DNA of 64,000 nt from JAHDCJ01 sp039028895 (GCA_039028895.1 JBCCHF010000003.1:186001-250000), one strand, 5' to 3'. Shown: positions 52,315 to 61,333, numbered from the stretch's first letter. The notes: generated by a model not told the origin, from the sequence alone. A program made the numbers and translations.

Positions 52315-53687
52315 TAATCGCCCTTTCGTGTGATTTTTTTCGGTGAAATTTTGGGGATCGTAAAATAGAAAGTGCTGCCTTTGTTTTCTTCACTTTCTAC
52401 CCAGATGGTCCCTCCATGTTTTTCTACAGCATTTTTACAGTTCGATAGCCCAATGCCTGTTCCCTGGTATTCACTGCGGGTGTGTAGCCTCTTGAAAATA
52501 CCAAAGATCACCTCCTGGTAGGGCTTGGCAATACCTACGCCATTGTCTTTGACTGCGAATAAATAACTTTTGCTCTTTTCCTTACAATAAAATTCAATAA
52601 CGGGTGTGACATCATTATCTACAAATTTTATGGCATTGGTCAGCAGATTTTGTAAAAGTTGTTTCAATAAGATCCTGTCAGCAATAATGGTTTTGGGCAG
52701 CCTCGAAACATTAACCCTTGCATCACTTTGTCTCACGGTAAGTTCAATGTCTGACAGTACTTCGGTCGCCAACGCATTCATATCAAACACTGAAAATTCG
52801 ATCTCTTTGTAAGTAGACAGGGAGTAAGCGAGTAATGCCTCAATAAACTCCTTCATTCTTTCACTACCCTGATTAATATATTCCAGAAACTTTAGTTCAT
52901 TTTCTGAAAGCTTATGCCCGGCAGATGTTTTAAGCAGTTTTACAAAATTGAGCACATTGGAGAGTGGTGATCTGAGATCATGAGAAGCGAGGTAAGCAAA
53001 ATTTTCAAGCTGTAAGTTGGTCTCAATGTATTTTTGAAGTTCTTTATTTTTATTTTCAATTGCATTCTCGTTGCGCTTCATCCTTGTAATATCCTGACCA
53101 TAGACGTACAAACCAATAATCTGACCCTCTTCGTCGTAAGCGGGTGTATAGGTGACCTGAAGGATTAGATCCTGTTGGGATTTGTCAACGAAATTAAATT
53201 CAAACTCAATTTTTTCTCCATTCATGGCACGAAGCATGAGCGGCTTGTTTTTTTTAAACCCCTCTTTTCCCAAAACTTCTGTTACATGTTTACCTATTAA
53301 CTCACCGGTATTTTTCCCAAACCAATTATAGTACACCCTGTTGTTGGTTTGATATTTAAAATCCTTGTCGACAAATGCAAGTGATGAAGGCATAGCATCG
53401 GTGATCTGCTTGAGCTGACTTTCCTGGAAGCGAATCTTCTTTTCCTTTTCTTCCAGCTCTTTTTGCTGGTAAACCTTGAGCGCTGAGTTGGCTTGTTCGA
53501 GTTCAATGATTGTAGTATTCAGAAAATCTTCTGTGATCAATTTGTCAGATTGAAGACGGTGAACCGCAAATTCATTCCGAACCATTGTTTTTTTCAATGC
53601 ATCCAGGAGACTGGAAAGTTCCTCTTTGCTTTCAGCCGTCAAATCCAGGTTTTTCAACTTTTCTGCAAGAAGATCAAGAGGTTGCAT
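52314..53687 (-). CDS. PAS-domain sensor histidine kinase
   Basis: A 457-residue soluble kinase without transmembrane segments. An N-terminal helical region (1 to about 95, coiled coil) is followed by a PAS domain (about 100-215, FVDKDFKYQTNNRVYYNWFG) and the kinase core: H-box NFAYLASHDLRSPLSNV, N-box LLQNLLTNAIKF, G1 DNGVGIAKP and G2 GTGIGLSN. I chose the ATG at 53687 because the upstream start codon at 53714 is TTG; the gene then overlaps the FIST gene by 14 bases. It should be the phosphate donor of the adjacent response regulator, with the FIST protein as input. Confidence 0.93.
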   Translation of the reverse strand: MQPLDLLAEKLKNLDLTAESKEELSSLLDALKKTMVRNEFAVHRLQSDKLITEDFLNTTIIELEQANSALKVYQQKELEEKEKKIRFQESQLKQITDAMPSSLAFVDKDFKYQTNNRVYYNWFGKNTGELIGKHVTEVLGKEGFKKNKPLMLRAMNGEKIEFEFNFVDKSQQDLILQVTYTPAYDEEGQIIGLYVYGQDITRMKRNENAIENKNKELQKYIETNLQLENFAYLASHDLRSPLSNVLNFVKLLKTSAGHKLSENELKFLEYINQGSERMKEFIEALLAYSLSTYKEIEFSVFDMNALATEVLSDIELTVRQSDARVNVSRLPKTIIADRILLKQLLQNLLTNAIKFVDNDVTPVIEFYCKEKSKSYLFAVKDNGVGIAKPYQEVIFGIFKRLHTRSEYQGTGIGLSNCKNAVEKHGGTIWVESEENKGSTFYFTIPKISPKKITRKGD

Positions 53688-54831
53688 GCTGTCTGTTTTC
53701 GGAAAGGAAGACAATAGAACAGGTCACATTGTGGAATTCGCAATGCTCATCATCCATTGTATTGCCGATTTCGCCATAGGCCATATAGCCGATCATGGGT
53801 TTCTTCCAGATATTAAATATACCCTCAACTTCATCATCGAACATAGGACCGAAAGCAAAGTGCCTGGCAGCACATGAATTCATGATAAGTGCGGATGGCG
53901 TAATATCTCTTTTTGCATACCGTTGAAATTCTTCGACAGTGGCCTCCACTACATCGAAGCTTGGTGTAGGGCAAAACTTAAACCGATCCCCTTCTTTAAC
54001 CGCCCCTGCCAGAATCAATGCCTTCCTCTCGAAGTCATAAATGAGCGTGGAACGCATAAATTCAACCCCGTTTTCACGTTTGATTTTCAACGGATAAATT
54101 GCCGGCACAGTAAAAAGCTTCTCCGAACCTTCATTTTGACGGTATTCGACACCTTTAAAATACTTGTTAAACAGGTCGAGCGCTGGTTTGTCATCAACTT
54201 CAAGCAATACATTTCCTTCGGCTTTGGTAATGGTATGAGTTTTTCCTAATTCATTCCATCCGCTATAAGTTTTTCCATTAACAGCAACGCGGTCTGAATC
54301 AATGATCAAAGCAGCTAGGCCGTTTTTTCTGATGACCTGATCGGTGAATGTCCTGATATTTTCATGTTTGAAATTATCGCCACCGAGTCCACCATAAATA
54401 GGAATCTCTTTGTTGATACCGCTTTTGATACCTTTAACAATACTTTCGCCATCTACACCTACGCCTGCGGAGTAAACGAGTATTGCAGGATTTTCAAACG
54501 ACTCTGCTGCTTTATTTCCGATGACGGCTCCAGGTTCAATATAGTTAGGCGGGGTACCATCAATGCTATGGATCAGGAAACTGTCTTCTGGCAACTCTAC
54601 CAACAATAGGGTAAACGATTTTTCAACTAATTTCCTATTGCATATCTCTCCTGAAGTGGTGCAACCAAATAGCTGGATGCCAAGCTCACTAAATAACTCA
54701 ACAGCGGCTTCAATCTTAAAATCAGGATCAGAAAATGCTATTCCAATGGTAGGATTGATCTCTGATAAAGCAGAGGTCATTTTCGACTTAAGATCCTCCG
54801 GAGAACTTGTGGAAAATGAAAGAGCTTTCAT
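53674..54831 (-). CDS. FIST-domain sensor protein (FIST_N + FIST_C), NosP-like
   Basis: A 385-residue cytoplasmic protein. The FIST_N part (about 15-215) includes FGCTTSGEIC and the block with PIYGGLGGDNF; FIST_C (about 225-370) has GKTHTITKAEGNVLLEVDDKPAL in two overlapping parts, MNSCAARHFAFG and the end YGEIGNTMDDEHCEFHNVT. FIST proteins bind small ligands; the NosP subgroup is a haem protein sensing nitric oxide and is encoded next to the kinase it controls. The same gene order here (FIST, kinase, regulator, all overlapping) makes that role likely, but haem binding cannot be read from the sequence. Confidence 0.9.
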   Translation of the reverse strand: MKALSFSTSSPEDLKSKMTSALSEINPTIGIAFSDPDFKIEAAVELFSELGIQLFGCTTSGEICNRKLVEKSFTLLLVELPEDSFLIHSIDGTPPNYIEPGAVIGNKAAESFENPAILVYSAGVGVDGESIVKGIKSGINKEIPIYGGLGGDNFKHENIRTFTDQVIRKNGLAALIIDSDRVAVNGKTYSGWNELGKTHTITKAEGNVLLEVDDKPALDLFNKYFKGVEYRQNEGSEKLFTVPAIYPLKIKRENGVEFMRSTLIYDFERKALILAGAVKEGDRFKFCPTPSFDVVEATVEEFQRYAKRDITPSALIMNSCAARHFAFGPMFDDEVEGIFNIWKKPMIGYMAYGEIGNTMDDEHCEFHNVTCSIVFLSENRQHATS

Positions 54832-55142
54832 AGGCCTTTTTTATTTTATACTAGAAAAACTGAGTTTAGGTTTCACAATTTACAGCCCTAAATGAGAAAT
54901 ATAACCAGTTTTCAAGCACATTACTTACCTCTAAAATATAATTCAAATACTATTCAGAATATTTAATTGTGATTTTTTGTCGTAAAAAATTAATATTCAC
55001 CAGTTTAGGTATATAGCCATTAAAATAAATGTGCAAACAATTGTGTATCTTAAAGTTGTGCTCAAATTAGCACCGTTATAATTTTATTAGCTGTGTAATC
55101 AGCAAATTCGCAATCTATTTTATCATTTAAATCCAAAACACT
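54832..55142. promoter_or_regulatory. Divergent 311-base intergenic region with a candidate plus-strand promoter
   Basis: An AT-rich gap between the FIST gene (minus) and a membrane protein gene (plus). TTG (55056-55058), a 20-nt spacer and TAATTTTA (55079-55086, 7 of 8 consensus bases counting the free positions) form a likely promoter for the plus-strand gene. AGTTTAGGT occurs twice (54863-54871 and 55002-55010) in direct orientation. No minus-strand promoter, RNA gene or reading frame could be supported. Confidence 0.35.
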
Positions 55143-55565
55143 ATGAATGTCAAAAATTGGTTAATTGGTGGTGTCGCCGGTGGCGTCACTGCTTTTGTTG
55201 TTGGTTTTCTTTTTTACGGTTTGTTGCTTGCAGACTTTTTTGCGAGCCATAACAATGTGGCAGGGTCAATGCGAGCTGATGATGAAATGGTCTGGTGGGC
55301 CTTAATTGTCGGTCATCTTATTTACGGGCTCCTATTTAGCTTTATTTTTACCAAATGGGCTGCCATTAAAACCTTTATGACAGGCCTGAAAGGTGGTGCT
55401 ATTGTTGGCGTTCTTATGGGACTCGGTTATGGTATGATTATGTATGCAACTACTAACCTTGGTTCTATGGAAGCTGTAATGGCAGATGCTGTAATCAGTG
55501 CAATTATGGGAGGCCTCACCGGAGCGGTAGTAGGCCAGGTACTCGGCATGGTAGACAAATCATAA
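55143..55565 (+). CDS. Hypothetical four-helix membrane protein
   Basis: A 140-residue very hydrophobic protein with helices at about 8-30, 50-70, 78-98 and 110-136, rich in Gly and Ala (GGVAGGVTAFVVGF; GGAIVGVLMGLGYGM; GGLTGAVVGQVLG). The Gly zippers suggest close packing. I know similar unnamed proteins in Bacteroidota but no function. It has its own candidate promoter and a strong terminator, so it is a single-gene unit. Confidence 0.78.
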   Translation: MNVKNWLIGGVAGGVTAFVVGFLFYGLLLADFFASHNNVAGSMRADDEMVWWALIVGHLIYGLLFSFIFTKWAAIKTFMTGLKGGAIVGVLMGLGYGMIMYATTNLGSMEAVMADAVISAIMGGLTGAVVGQVLGMVDKS

Positions 55566-55588
55566 TATCAATAAAAAATGTTTTAAAT

Positions 55589-55623
55589 AGCCCTGATTGG
55601 TCATTGATCGTCAGGGCTTTTTT
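55589..55623 (+). terminator. Rho-independent terminator after the four-helix membrane gene
   Basis: AGCCCTGA (55589-55596) pairs with TCAGGGCT (55611-55618), 8 bp with a 14-nt loop that may pair further, followed by T-run to 55623. It separates the small gene from the ribonucleotide reductase gene. Confidence 0.85.
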
Positions 55624-55699
55624 AGTAACTTTAAACATGCCAATTTCAAAGGCAAACTCCTATCCCACTGAAATAAAATAAAGGCTAAAATTCGATTTA

Positions 55700-58273
55700 A
55701 TGGAAACTCCATCAGTAAAAAAGACTGAGCTCAGTGTAAACGGTAAAAAAGCCGTTACATATACCTATGAAGAAGCATTAAAAACTTCAATTAAATACTT
55801 CAAAGGCGACGAACTGGCTGCCAATGTATGGATCAATAAATATGCCCTCAAAGATTCTCATGGCAATATTTACGAAAAGTCGCCAGACGATATGCATCGC
55901 CGATTAGCCCGTGAGATTGCCAGAGTCGAAAAGAAATATAATGGCCTTTCAGAAGAAGAGATCTACGATGTGCTCAAAGGTTTTAAATATATCGTTCCTC
56001 AGGGTGGACCAATGTCCGGCATAGGCAATAGTTACCAGGCCTCTTCTCTGTCCAACTGTTTTGTAATTGGGAATAGTGCAGATTCATACGGCGGTATCAT
56101 GCAGGTCGATGAAGAGCAGGTGCAACTAATGAAACGCCGTGGAGGTGTAGGGCACGATCTCAGCCATATTCGACCTAAAGGCAGCCCGGTAAAAAATTCT
56201 GCACTTACCTCAACCGGAATTGTTCCTTTCATGGAGCGCTACTCCAACTCAACTCGCGAAGTTGCCCAGGATGGCCGTAGAGGGGCACTTATGCTTTCTG
56301 TGTCAATAAAACATCCTGATGCAGGCGATTTTATTGATGCGAAGCTGGAAAAAGGAAAAGTAACAGGCGCCAATGTTTCTGTCCGGATCGATGATGAATT
56401 CATGAAGGCAGCTATGTCAGGCACGCCCTACAAACAACAATATCCTGTAGAAGCTGCAAACCCCAAGGTTGAGCGTGAAGTGGATGCCGGTGCAATCTGG
56501 AATAAAATCATCCACAACGCATGGAAATCTGCAGAACCTGGTGTCTTGTTTTGGGATACAGTCATTCGCGAGTCTGTGCCTGATTGTTATGCCGATCTTG
56601 GCTATGAGACGATTTCAACTAACCCTTGCGGGGAAATTCCGCTTTGTCCGTATGACAGTTGCCGCTTGCTGGCGATCAATCTTTATGGTTATGTTGACAA
56701 TCCGTTCACACCTAAAGCCAAGTTCAAATTCAAAAAATTTGCAAAACATGCACGCCTTGCGCAACGGATAATGGACGATATCATCGACCTTGAAATTGAA
56801 AAGATCGACCACATTCTCCATAAGCTGGAAAGAGATCCTGAATCTGATACGATCAAGAAAGTTGAAAAGGAACTTTGGCAAAAAATTCGCGTTGCCTGTG
56901 TCAATGGCCGAAGAACAGGAGTAGGGATTACTGCTGAAGGTGATATGCTGGCTGCACTTGGTATGCGCTATGGTAGCGACAAGGCTATTGAATTTTCCGT
57001 TAAGGTACATAAAACACTTGCTGTAAACGCTTATCGCTCGTCTGTCGATATGGCTCGCGAAAGAGGGGCCTTCCCGATTTACGATACAGAACGCGAACTA
57101 GACAACCCGTTTATAGCGCGCATCAGACAAGAAGCTCCCGAGCTTTATAGGGATATGGTCAAATATGGCCGTCGAAATATTGCCTTATTGACCATTGCTC
57201 CTACCGGTACGACCAGTCTCATGACACAAACAACTTCGGGTATTGAGCCTGCCTTTATGGTCAGTTACACCAGGAGACGTAAAGTAAACCCTAACGATAA
57301 AGAAGTTACGGTCGCTTTCGTTGATGAAGTCGGCGATCACTGGGAAGAATACAATGTTTTCCATCACAATTTTATCACCTGGCTCCAAGAGGAAGGCTAT
57401 GATGTCAAGAAGGTGGAATCCATGCCCAAAGATGAGTTGGACGAGATCATCGCCAAATCACCTTTTCATGGCGCTACTGCCAACGACGTTGACTGGGTAC
57501 AAAAAGTCAAGATGCAAGGTGCCATCCAAAAGTGGATCGACCATTCGATCAGCGTGACTGTAAACGTACCTGCTGAAACGACAGTGGAAATGGTACGCAA
57601 GATTTATGAAACCGCCTGGGAGGTTGGCTGTAAGGGTTGTACGATCTATCGTGATGGCTCCCGCTCTGGCGTGCTGATCTCTTCCGACGATAAAGCTGAA
57701 GAAGCACTTATCGGTTTCAAAGAGTCGATGCCGCCTAAGCGTCCGGAAAAACTGGATGCCATGGTCGTCCGATTTATGAATGAAGACCAGCCATGGATGG
57801 CCGTAATTGGTTTGTACGACGGAAAGCCTTACGAGGTGTTTACCGGTAAGTCAGAAGATATGTTCAAGCTGCCTTCTTACGTCACTGACGGATGGGTGGT
57901 AAAGGCAAAAGATGAAACCGACCAAAATCGTTACGACTTCCAGTTTCTCGATAAAGACAGCTACCGGATTACTATCGAAGGGCTTTCACGGTGTTTCGAC
58001 AAAGAATACTGGAACTACGCAAAACTGATTTCAGGAGTTATCCGACATGGGATGCCTATCGTTCATGTCGTTGACTTGATCGAAGGGCTCAATGTCGAAG
58101 ATGATTATATCAATACCTGGAAAAATGGTGTGGTCCGTGCCTTGAAACAATTCATTCCTGATGGCACGAAAGTACCTGCCAGCACCTGCCCTGAATGTGG
58201 TGACCCTGAGGGATTGATGTATAAGGAGGGGTGTTTGACTTGCTCGAGTTGTGGGTATTCAAAGTGTGGTTAG
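55700..58273 (+). CDS. nrdJ: Adenosylcobalamin-dependent (class II) ribonucleotide reductase
   Basis: An 857-residue single-chain enzyme that makes deoxyribonucleotides using a B12-generated thiyl radical. Catalytic blocks: SSLSNCFVIG (first Cys), RRGGVGHDLS, STNPCGEIPLC (radical Cys, Asn and Glu) and APTGTTSLM. An insert of about 60 residues sits near 325-385 (KFKFKKFAKHARLAQR). The C-terminus has zinc-ribbon cysteines: TCPECG, CLTCSSCGYSKCG, including the redox-active tail. It works without oxygen and without NrdB. No cobalamin riboswitch is visible in the 76 bases between terminator and ATG. Confidence 0.95.
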   Translation: METPSVKKTELSVNGKKAVTYTYEEALKTSIKYFKGDELAANVWINKYALKDSHGNIYEKSPDDMHRRLAREIARVEKKYNGLSEEEIYDVLKGFKYIVPQGGPMSGIGNSYQASSLSNCFVIGNSADSYGGIMQVDEEQVQLMKRRGGVGHDLSHIRPKGSPVKNSALTSTGIVPFMERYSNSTREVAQDGRRGALMLSVSIKHPDAGDFIDAKLEKGKVTGANVSVRIDDEFMKAAMSGTPYKQQYPVEAANPKVEREVDAGAIWNKIIHNAWKSAEPGVLFWDTVIRESVPDCYADLGYETISTNPCGEIPLCPYDSCRLLAINLYGYVDNPFTPKAKFKFKKFAKHARLAQRIMDDIIDLEIEKIDHILHKLERDPESDTIKKVEKELWQKIRVACVNGRRTGVGITAEGDMLAALGMRYGSDKAIEFSVKVHKTLAVNAYRSSVDMARERGAFPIYDTERELDNPFIARIRQEAPELYRDMVKYGRRNIALLTIAPTGTTSLMTQTTSGIEPAFMVSYTRRRKVNPNDKEVTVAFVDEVGDHWEEYNVFHHNFITWLQEEGYDVKKVESMPKDELDEIIAKSPFHGATANDVDWVQKVKMQGAIQKWIDHSISVTVNVPAETTVEMVRKIYETAWEVGCKGCTIYRDGSRSGVLISSDDKAEEALIGFKESMPPKRPEKLDAMVVRFMNEDQPWMAVIGLYDGKPYEVFTGKSEDMFKLPSYVTDGWVVKAKDETDQNRYDFQFLDKDSYRITIEGLSRCFDKEYWNYAKLISGVIRHGMPIVHVVDLIEGLNVEDDYINTWKNGVVRALKQFIPDGTKVPASTCPECGDPEGLMYKEGCLTCSSCGYSKCG

Positions 58274-58286
58274 CTGAAAGAGATTT

Positions 58287-58329
58287 AAGAAGGCAGGACT
58301 TACATCAAAATAAATCCTGTCTTCTTTTA
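58287..58329 (+). terminator. Terminator hairpin between convergent nrdJ and the membrane protein gene
   Basis: AAGAAGGCAGGA (58287-58298) pairs with TCCTGTCTTCTT (58315-58326), 12 bp with one G-T wobble and a 16-nt loop, followed by a short T-run. The AT-rich flank on the other side could let it serve the minus strand too, more weakly. Confidence 0.7.
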
Positions 58330-58337
58330 AATTTGTT

Positions 58338-58991
58338 TTAGTGCTTTGGGAAATCCTTTCCAGGCACAAAAATCCACCCCATCACAATAGACTGGATAAT
58401 TGCAATCACCACAGCAATCTGGTCAGTCATATCATGCGGTTCTCCCGTTGCAAAGAAAATGGCTTGAAGCGGAAGCGGGCCCAGTATCAATAATGCCTTA
58501 ATAGTATTCAATCTACTCCATGGAATTTGTTTGGGCTCGGTTTGCAAATCATGCTTGATAACCAGCCCGATCAACACTAAAGCCAGGATAGCTAAAGGTA
58601 GTACGATAGTTAGTAATGACACCTGGACCCCCATCGTATCACCATGAAATACTACATCACCTTTAAGCGCAATCTCTAACAGGAAATTGCCGAAAATATG
58701 GATGAACCAAAGGCCCAATAATCCATAAAATACTTTCCTGTTTTTCAAGTGGTAAAATCCGTAATACAGGGCCATGAAAATCAGAAGGCTAAAAACATTG
58801 AGCAGGTAGTCTGGCTGAAGGCCAACGCTTTGAAAACTTTTGCCGAAATAAAAAGTACCCCATGAATAGGAATTGCCGTCAAACATGCACCTCAGCAAGG
58901 GCAGCCAGGTTAACATAAACGTAAATCCCACGATGGTGATCAATACGTTGTACAACAAGTTTGAAGGCCGAACCGCAGTCAGATTTACCAT
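58338..58991 (-). CDS. Hypothetical polytopic membrane protein
   Basis: A 217-residue protein with about six helices (for example VLITIVGFTFMLTWLPLL, VFSLLIFMALYYGFY, LLTIVLPLAILALVLIGLVI, AVVIAIIQSIVMGWIFV). No signal peptide and no recognised family. It follows the LytTR regulator gene by 91 bases on the same strand. A transport or sensing role cannot be told from sequence. Confidence 0.72.
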   Translation of the reverse strand: MVNLTAVRPSNLLYNVLITIVGFTFMLTWLPLLRCMFDGNSYSWGTFYFGKSFQSVGLQPDYLLNVFSLLIFMALYYGFYHLKNRKVFYGLLGLWFIHIFGNFLLEIALKGDVVFHGDTMGVQVSLLTIVLPLAILALVLIGLVIKHDLQTEPKQIPWSRLNTIKALLILGPLPLQAIFFATGEPHDMTDQIAVVIAIIQSIVMGWIFVPGKDFPKH

Positions 58992-59082
58992 AAATTTTTA
59001 AAGGCAAAGTAGTCGCTTACCTCGCCTCAAATCAAGTTTTGATAAGAGTTTGGGGTGAATTTCAGCTATTTGGGGTGAATGA

Positions 59083-59937
59083 TCAACCAAGGTATTTCAG
59101 AAAATCCTCAAGGTAGGATCGAGAGACGGAAATAGGATGAGGAAGGTCAGTCAAATAGAGTTTTAGTTGACGACCCTTTCGGGCAATGCTTTGAATGTTG
59201 GCAAGATTAACGAGGTAGGATCGGTGGCATCTGACAACGGGTAGTTCATGAAAACTGGCTTCCATATTTTTTAAGGTGTTCCTGAACAGGTTTTTACGGA
59301 TAACGTCTCCTTCAAGATGAAAAACAGCGACATAATTATCCTGTGCTTCGAGGTAAAGTAGTTGGTTAAGGGCAATACCTATTTTATCCTTACCATTTTC
59401 GGAAGATAGAAATACCATCCTTGAACCAGCGGACCTGATCGGCTTGAATTTGACCAAAGACTTTATTTCTGCTTTGGCAGATTGATTTTGAAAATATAAG
59501 ATCAACCCTGCCATTGGCAAGATACCCATCATGCCTATATCTCTCATGAATTTCAGGTAACCTAGGCCAGACCAATCATGGAAGTTGCCAAGAATATTGT
59601 ACCACAGGTAGGAAGATCCGGAAACTAGCACCAGGTTCCACAGGAGCCATGCCAGAAGTTGCATACGCGTCATCGGACTATTGAAAATAGATCGGTAAAC
59701 CAAAAACTCATTAGCTGTCATTACACATCCATTAATAATTCCGAATGAGATCATAGCCAATACGAAGACCGTATCCAGACTTTGCGTAGGATCGTAATTA
59801 TTGACCCCGAAAGGCTGAAAAGCAATCAGGAATGCAGGGGTAAAGACATTAATAAAAATGATAAACAACCATTTATCCCTTGCGGAATGCAAAAAGCCAA
59901 CAGGCTGGTCAAGTTGGAGCGGATGAGTTATTTGCAT
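59083..59937 (-). CDS. LytTR-family transcriptional regulator with an N-terminal membrane domain
   Basis: A 284-residue protein with four transmembrane helices (about 28-48, 62-82, 98-118, 135-155) and a C-terminal LytTR DNA-binding domain (about 185-284): LLYLEAQDNYVAVFH, HRSYLVNLANIQSI and the end HPISVSRSYLEDFLKYL. It lacks a receiver domain, so the membrane part is probably the sensor. Such membrane LytTR proteins are common in Bacteroidota and often control a neighbouring membrane gene; the 58338 gene is the obvious candidate. Confidence 0.92.
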   Translation of the reverse strand: MQITHPLQLDQPVGFLHSARDKWLFIIFINVFTPAFLIAFQPFGVNNYDPTQSLDTVFVLAMISFGIINGCVMTANEFLVYRSIFNSPMTRMQLLAWLLWNLVLVSGSSYLWYNILGNFHDWSGLGYLKFMRDIGMMGILPMAGLILYFQNQSAKAEIKSLVKFKPIRSAGSRMVFLSSENGKDKIGIALNQLLYLEAQDNYVAVFHLEGDVIRKNLFRNTLKNMEASFHELPVVRCHRSYLVNLANIQSIARKGRQLKLYLTDLPHPISVSRSYLEDFLKYLG

Positions 59938-60056
59938 AACTCAAAAGACAAGAGAATTCTCAAAGGGCTGCGTTTTGACGCAATAATTTAGAAGATTTCC
60001 GGTCACTGTAAGTGTTGCCCCGAAGAATTCATCTCGGAATAGTTTAAATTGTCAAT

Positions 60057-60839
60057 ATGAAAAAAGTCAGTGTAATTATCGTTCTGCCCCTATTTATTTT
60101 TCTTGGCTGTAACTCTTCGAATCCTTCAGCAGATTATCCTCCAATTCCATTAACGCTTGACACCTTGTCTGACAACTATCGTAATAAATCGGTTAACAAG
60201 GTCAGAAAGATATTCAGGAAGGGAGTGGCATATCGTTATCATGCAGTTTACACCGATGTTGATAATACAGTGATTTCAAACAACTACGTTGACCTTATTC
60301 CAACAGGAGAGCGCTGGGATATGCAGCCTGATTTGCAGGATGTTGTACAGTTAAAATTTGGTTCTACAAATGAAGAAATGGCAAGAGTGTTTGCCAATCC
60401 TGTCAATAAAACTTATGATCATGCTAATCGGTGGACAGACGAGACCTGGGAAGGAATTATCGAAAACGATGAAACGGTCTGGATCCACCCTATCAGGCAT
60501 AATCAATACATCTTTACAGAAGTGGCTCCTTTTCCTGAGGTGATTTTTCCTCTCGAGACTGGTAAAACCTGGGCAGGAGGTATCGGAGGCCTTGGTGGTT
60601 GGGGCGATTGGGATGGTATGGATATCATGTCTACCTATGAAATTTCCAGTAAGGAAAAGGTTAGTCTGCCTTTCGGCAAACTCGAATGTTGGGTAATTGA
60701 AGCGAAGTCCGAGTTTGATCTTGGTACATCAACAGCAGTATTCCATTTCCACGAGGACCTTGGCTTTGTCAAAATGGATTATATCAACTATGTCAACCAA
60801 CGACTTGTTTTTGAAATGGAAAAAGTAGAAACTTATTAA
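60057..60839 (+). CDS. Hypothetical lipoprotein
   Basis: A 260-residue lipoprotein. The signal peptide VSVIIVLPLFIFLGC gives a lipobox with Cys18, followed by a Ser/Asn/Pro spacer. The body is beta-rich with many Trp, Gly and acidic residues (TGKTWAGGIGGLGGWGDW; PFGKLECWVIEAKSEFDLG), ending VFEMEKVETY. The segment LPFGKLECWVI to GFVKMDYINY is typical of a DUF-type lipoprotein that measures or binds an extracellular compound, but I cannot name the family. It is followed by the 7-bp tandem repeat. Confidence 0.75.
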   Translation: MKKVSVIIVLPLFIFLGCNSSNPSADYPPIPLTLDTLSDNYRNKSVNKVRKIFRKGVAYRYHAVYTDVDNTVISNNYVDLIPTGERWDMQPDLQDVVQLKFGSTNEEMARVFANPVNKTYDHANRWTDETWEGIIENDETVWIHPIRHNQYIFTEVAPFPEVIFPLETGKTWAGGIGGLGGWGDWDGMDIMSTYEISSKEKVSLPFGKLECWVIEAKSEFDLGTSTAVFHFHEDLGFVKMDYINYVNQRLVFEMEKVETY

Positions 60840-60843
60840 GTTT

Positions 60844-60885
60844 CCATCAACCATCAACCATCAACCATCAACCATCAACCATCAA
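60844..60885. repeat. 7-bp tandem repeat CCATCAA, six perfect copies, containing a stop codon
   Basis: Six exact CCATCAA units between the convergent lipoprotein gene and DoxX gene. On the minus strand the unit reads TTGATGG, and the DoxX stop codon (TGA at 60877-60875) is formed inside the array, so the last coded residues V-D-G come from the repeat. The panC gene likewise ends in VDG-stop inside a related 7-bp repeat. Confidence 0.9.
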
Positions 60886-61333
60886 CCCTTTCCTCATTAG
60901 CTACTGAAATCGTTCCTCCAATAGCAATTGCCGCTGCTATCAATGTCAGGTTTTTGACAATATACTGTCCTTCCATCGTTAAACCATATGGAAACTCGGT
61001 GAAGGTCACTTCCGGTAATAACACTAATGGAAGAAATGTGCCGGGCATCTGCAGGAATAAAAGCAGGAGTGCGAATCGAATAGTCGGCTTAAAGAGCAAT
61101 AAGATGCCGATGGCTACTTCCCACCATCCCAAAACAGGGACAAACCATTCGCCAGCGAACCAATAAGTGGTGTTGATGACCAGATCCTGGGCGGGACTGA
61201 TACCTAAGGGTTTAAGGATACCGAACCAGATGAAAATGATCGCCATAGAGTACCGCAACATGCCGTAGCCATATTTGCGCATATTAAGGATGTTCCATCG
61301 ATCAAATTGGTGAAATAAGAGGCTGGCTTTCAT
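60875..61333 (-). CDS. DoxX family membrane protein
   Basis: A 152-residue protein with four helices (about 24-42, 64-84, 88-105, 125-143) and the DoxX features GMLRYSMAIIFIWFGILKPLG in two overlapping parts, VLGWWEVAIGILLL, and LLLFLQMPGTFLPLV. DoxX proteins are small membrane partners of oxidoreductases or thiol systems; function here is unknown. Its stop codon lies inside the CCATCAA array, so slippage there could change the last residues. A later ATG at residue 18 is possible, but the first Met keeps the basic N-terminal region. Confidence 0.85.
   Translation of the reverse strand: MKASLLFHQFDRWNILNMRKYGYGMLRYSMAIIFIWFGILKPLGISPAQDLVINTTYWFAGEWFVPVLGWWEVAIGILLLFKPTIRFALLLLFLQMPGTFLPLVLLPEVTFTEFPYGLTMEGQYIVKNLTLIAAAIAIGGTISVANEERVDG

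Noticed and set aside
55566..55699. A cobalamin riboswitch ahead of the B12-dependent ribonucleotide reductase gene
   Set aside because: The gap is 134 bases, 35 of which are a terminator, and no B12-box or the needed helices could be found.
60844..60885. A CRISPR array or microsatellite within a gene
   Set aside because: The unit is only 7 bp without spacers and no cas genes are near; it is a simple tandem repeat lying mostly outside coding sequence.
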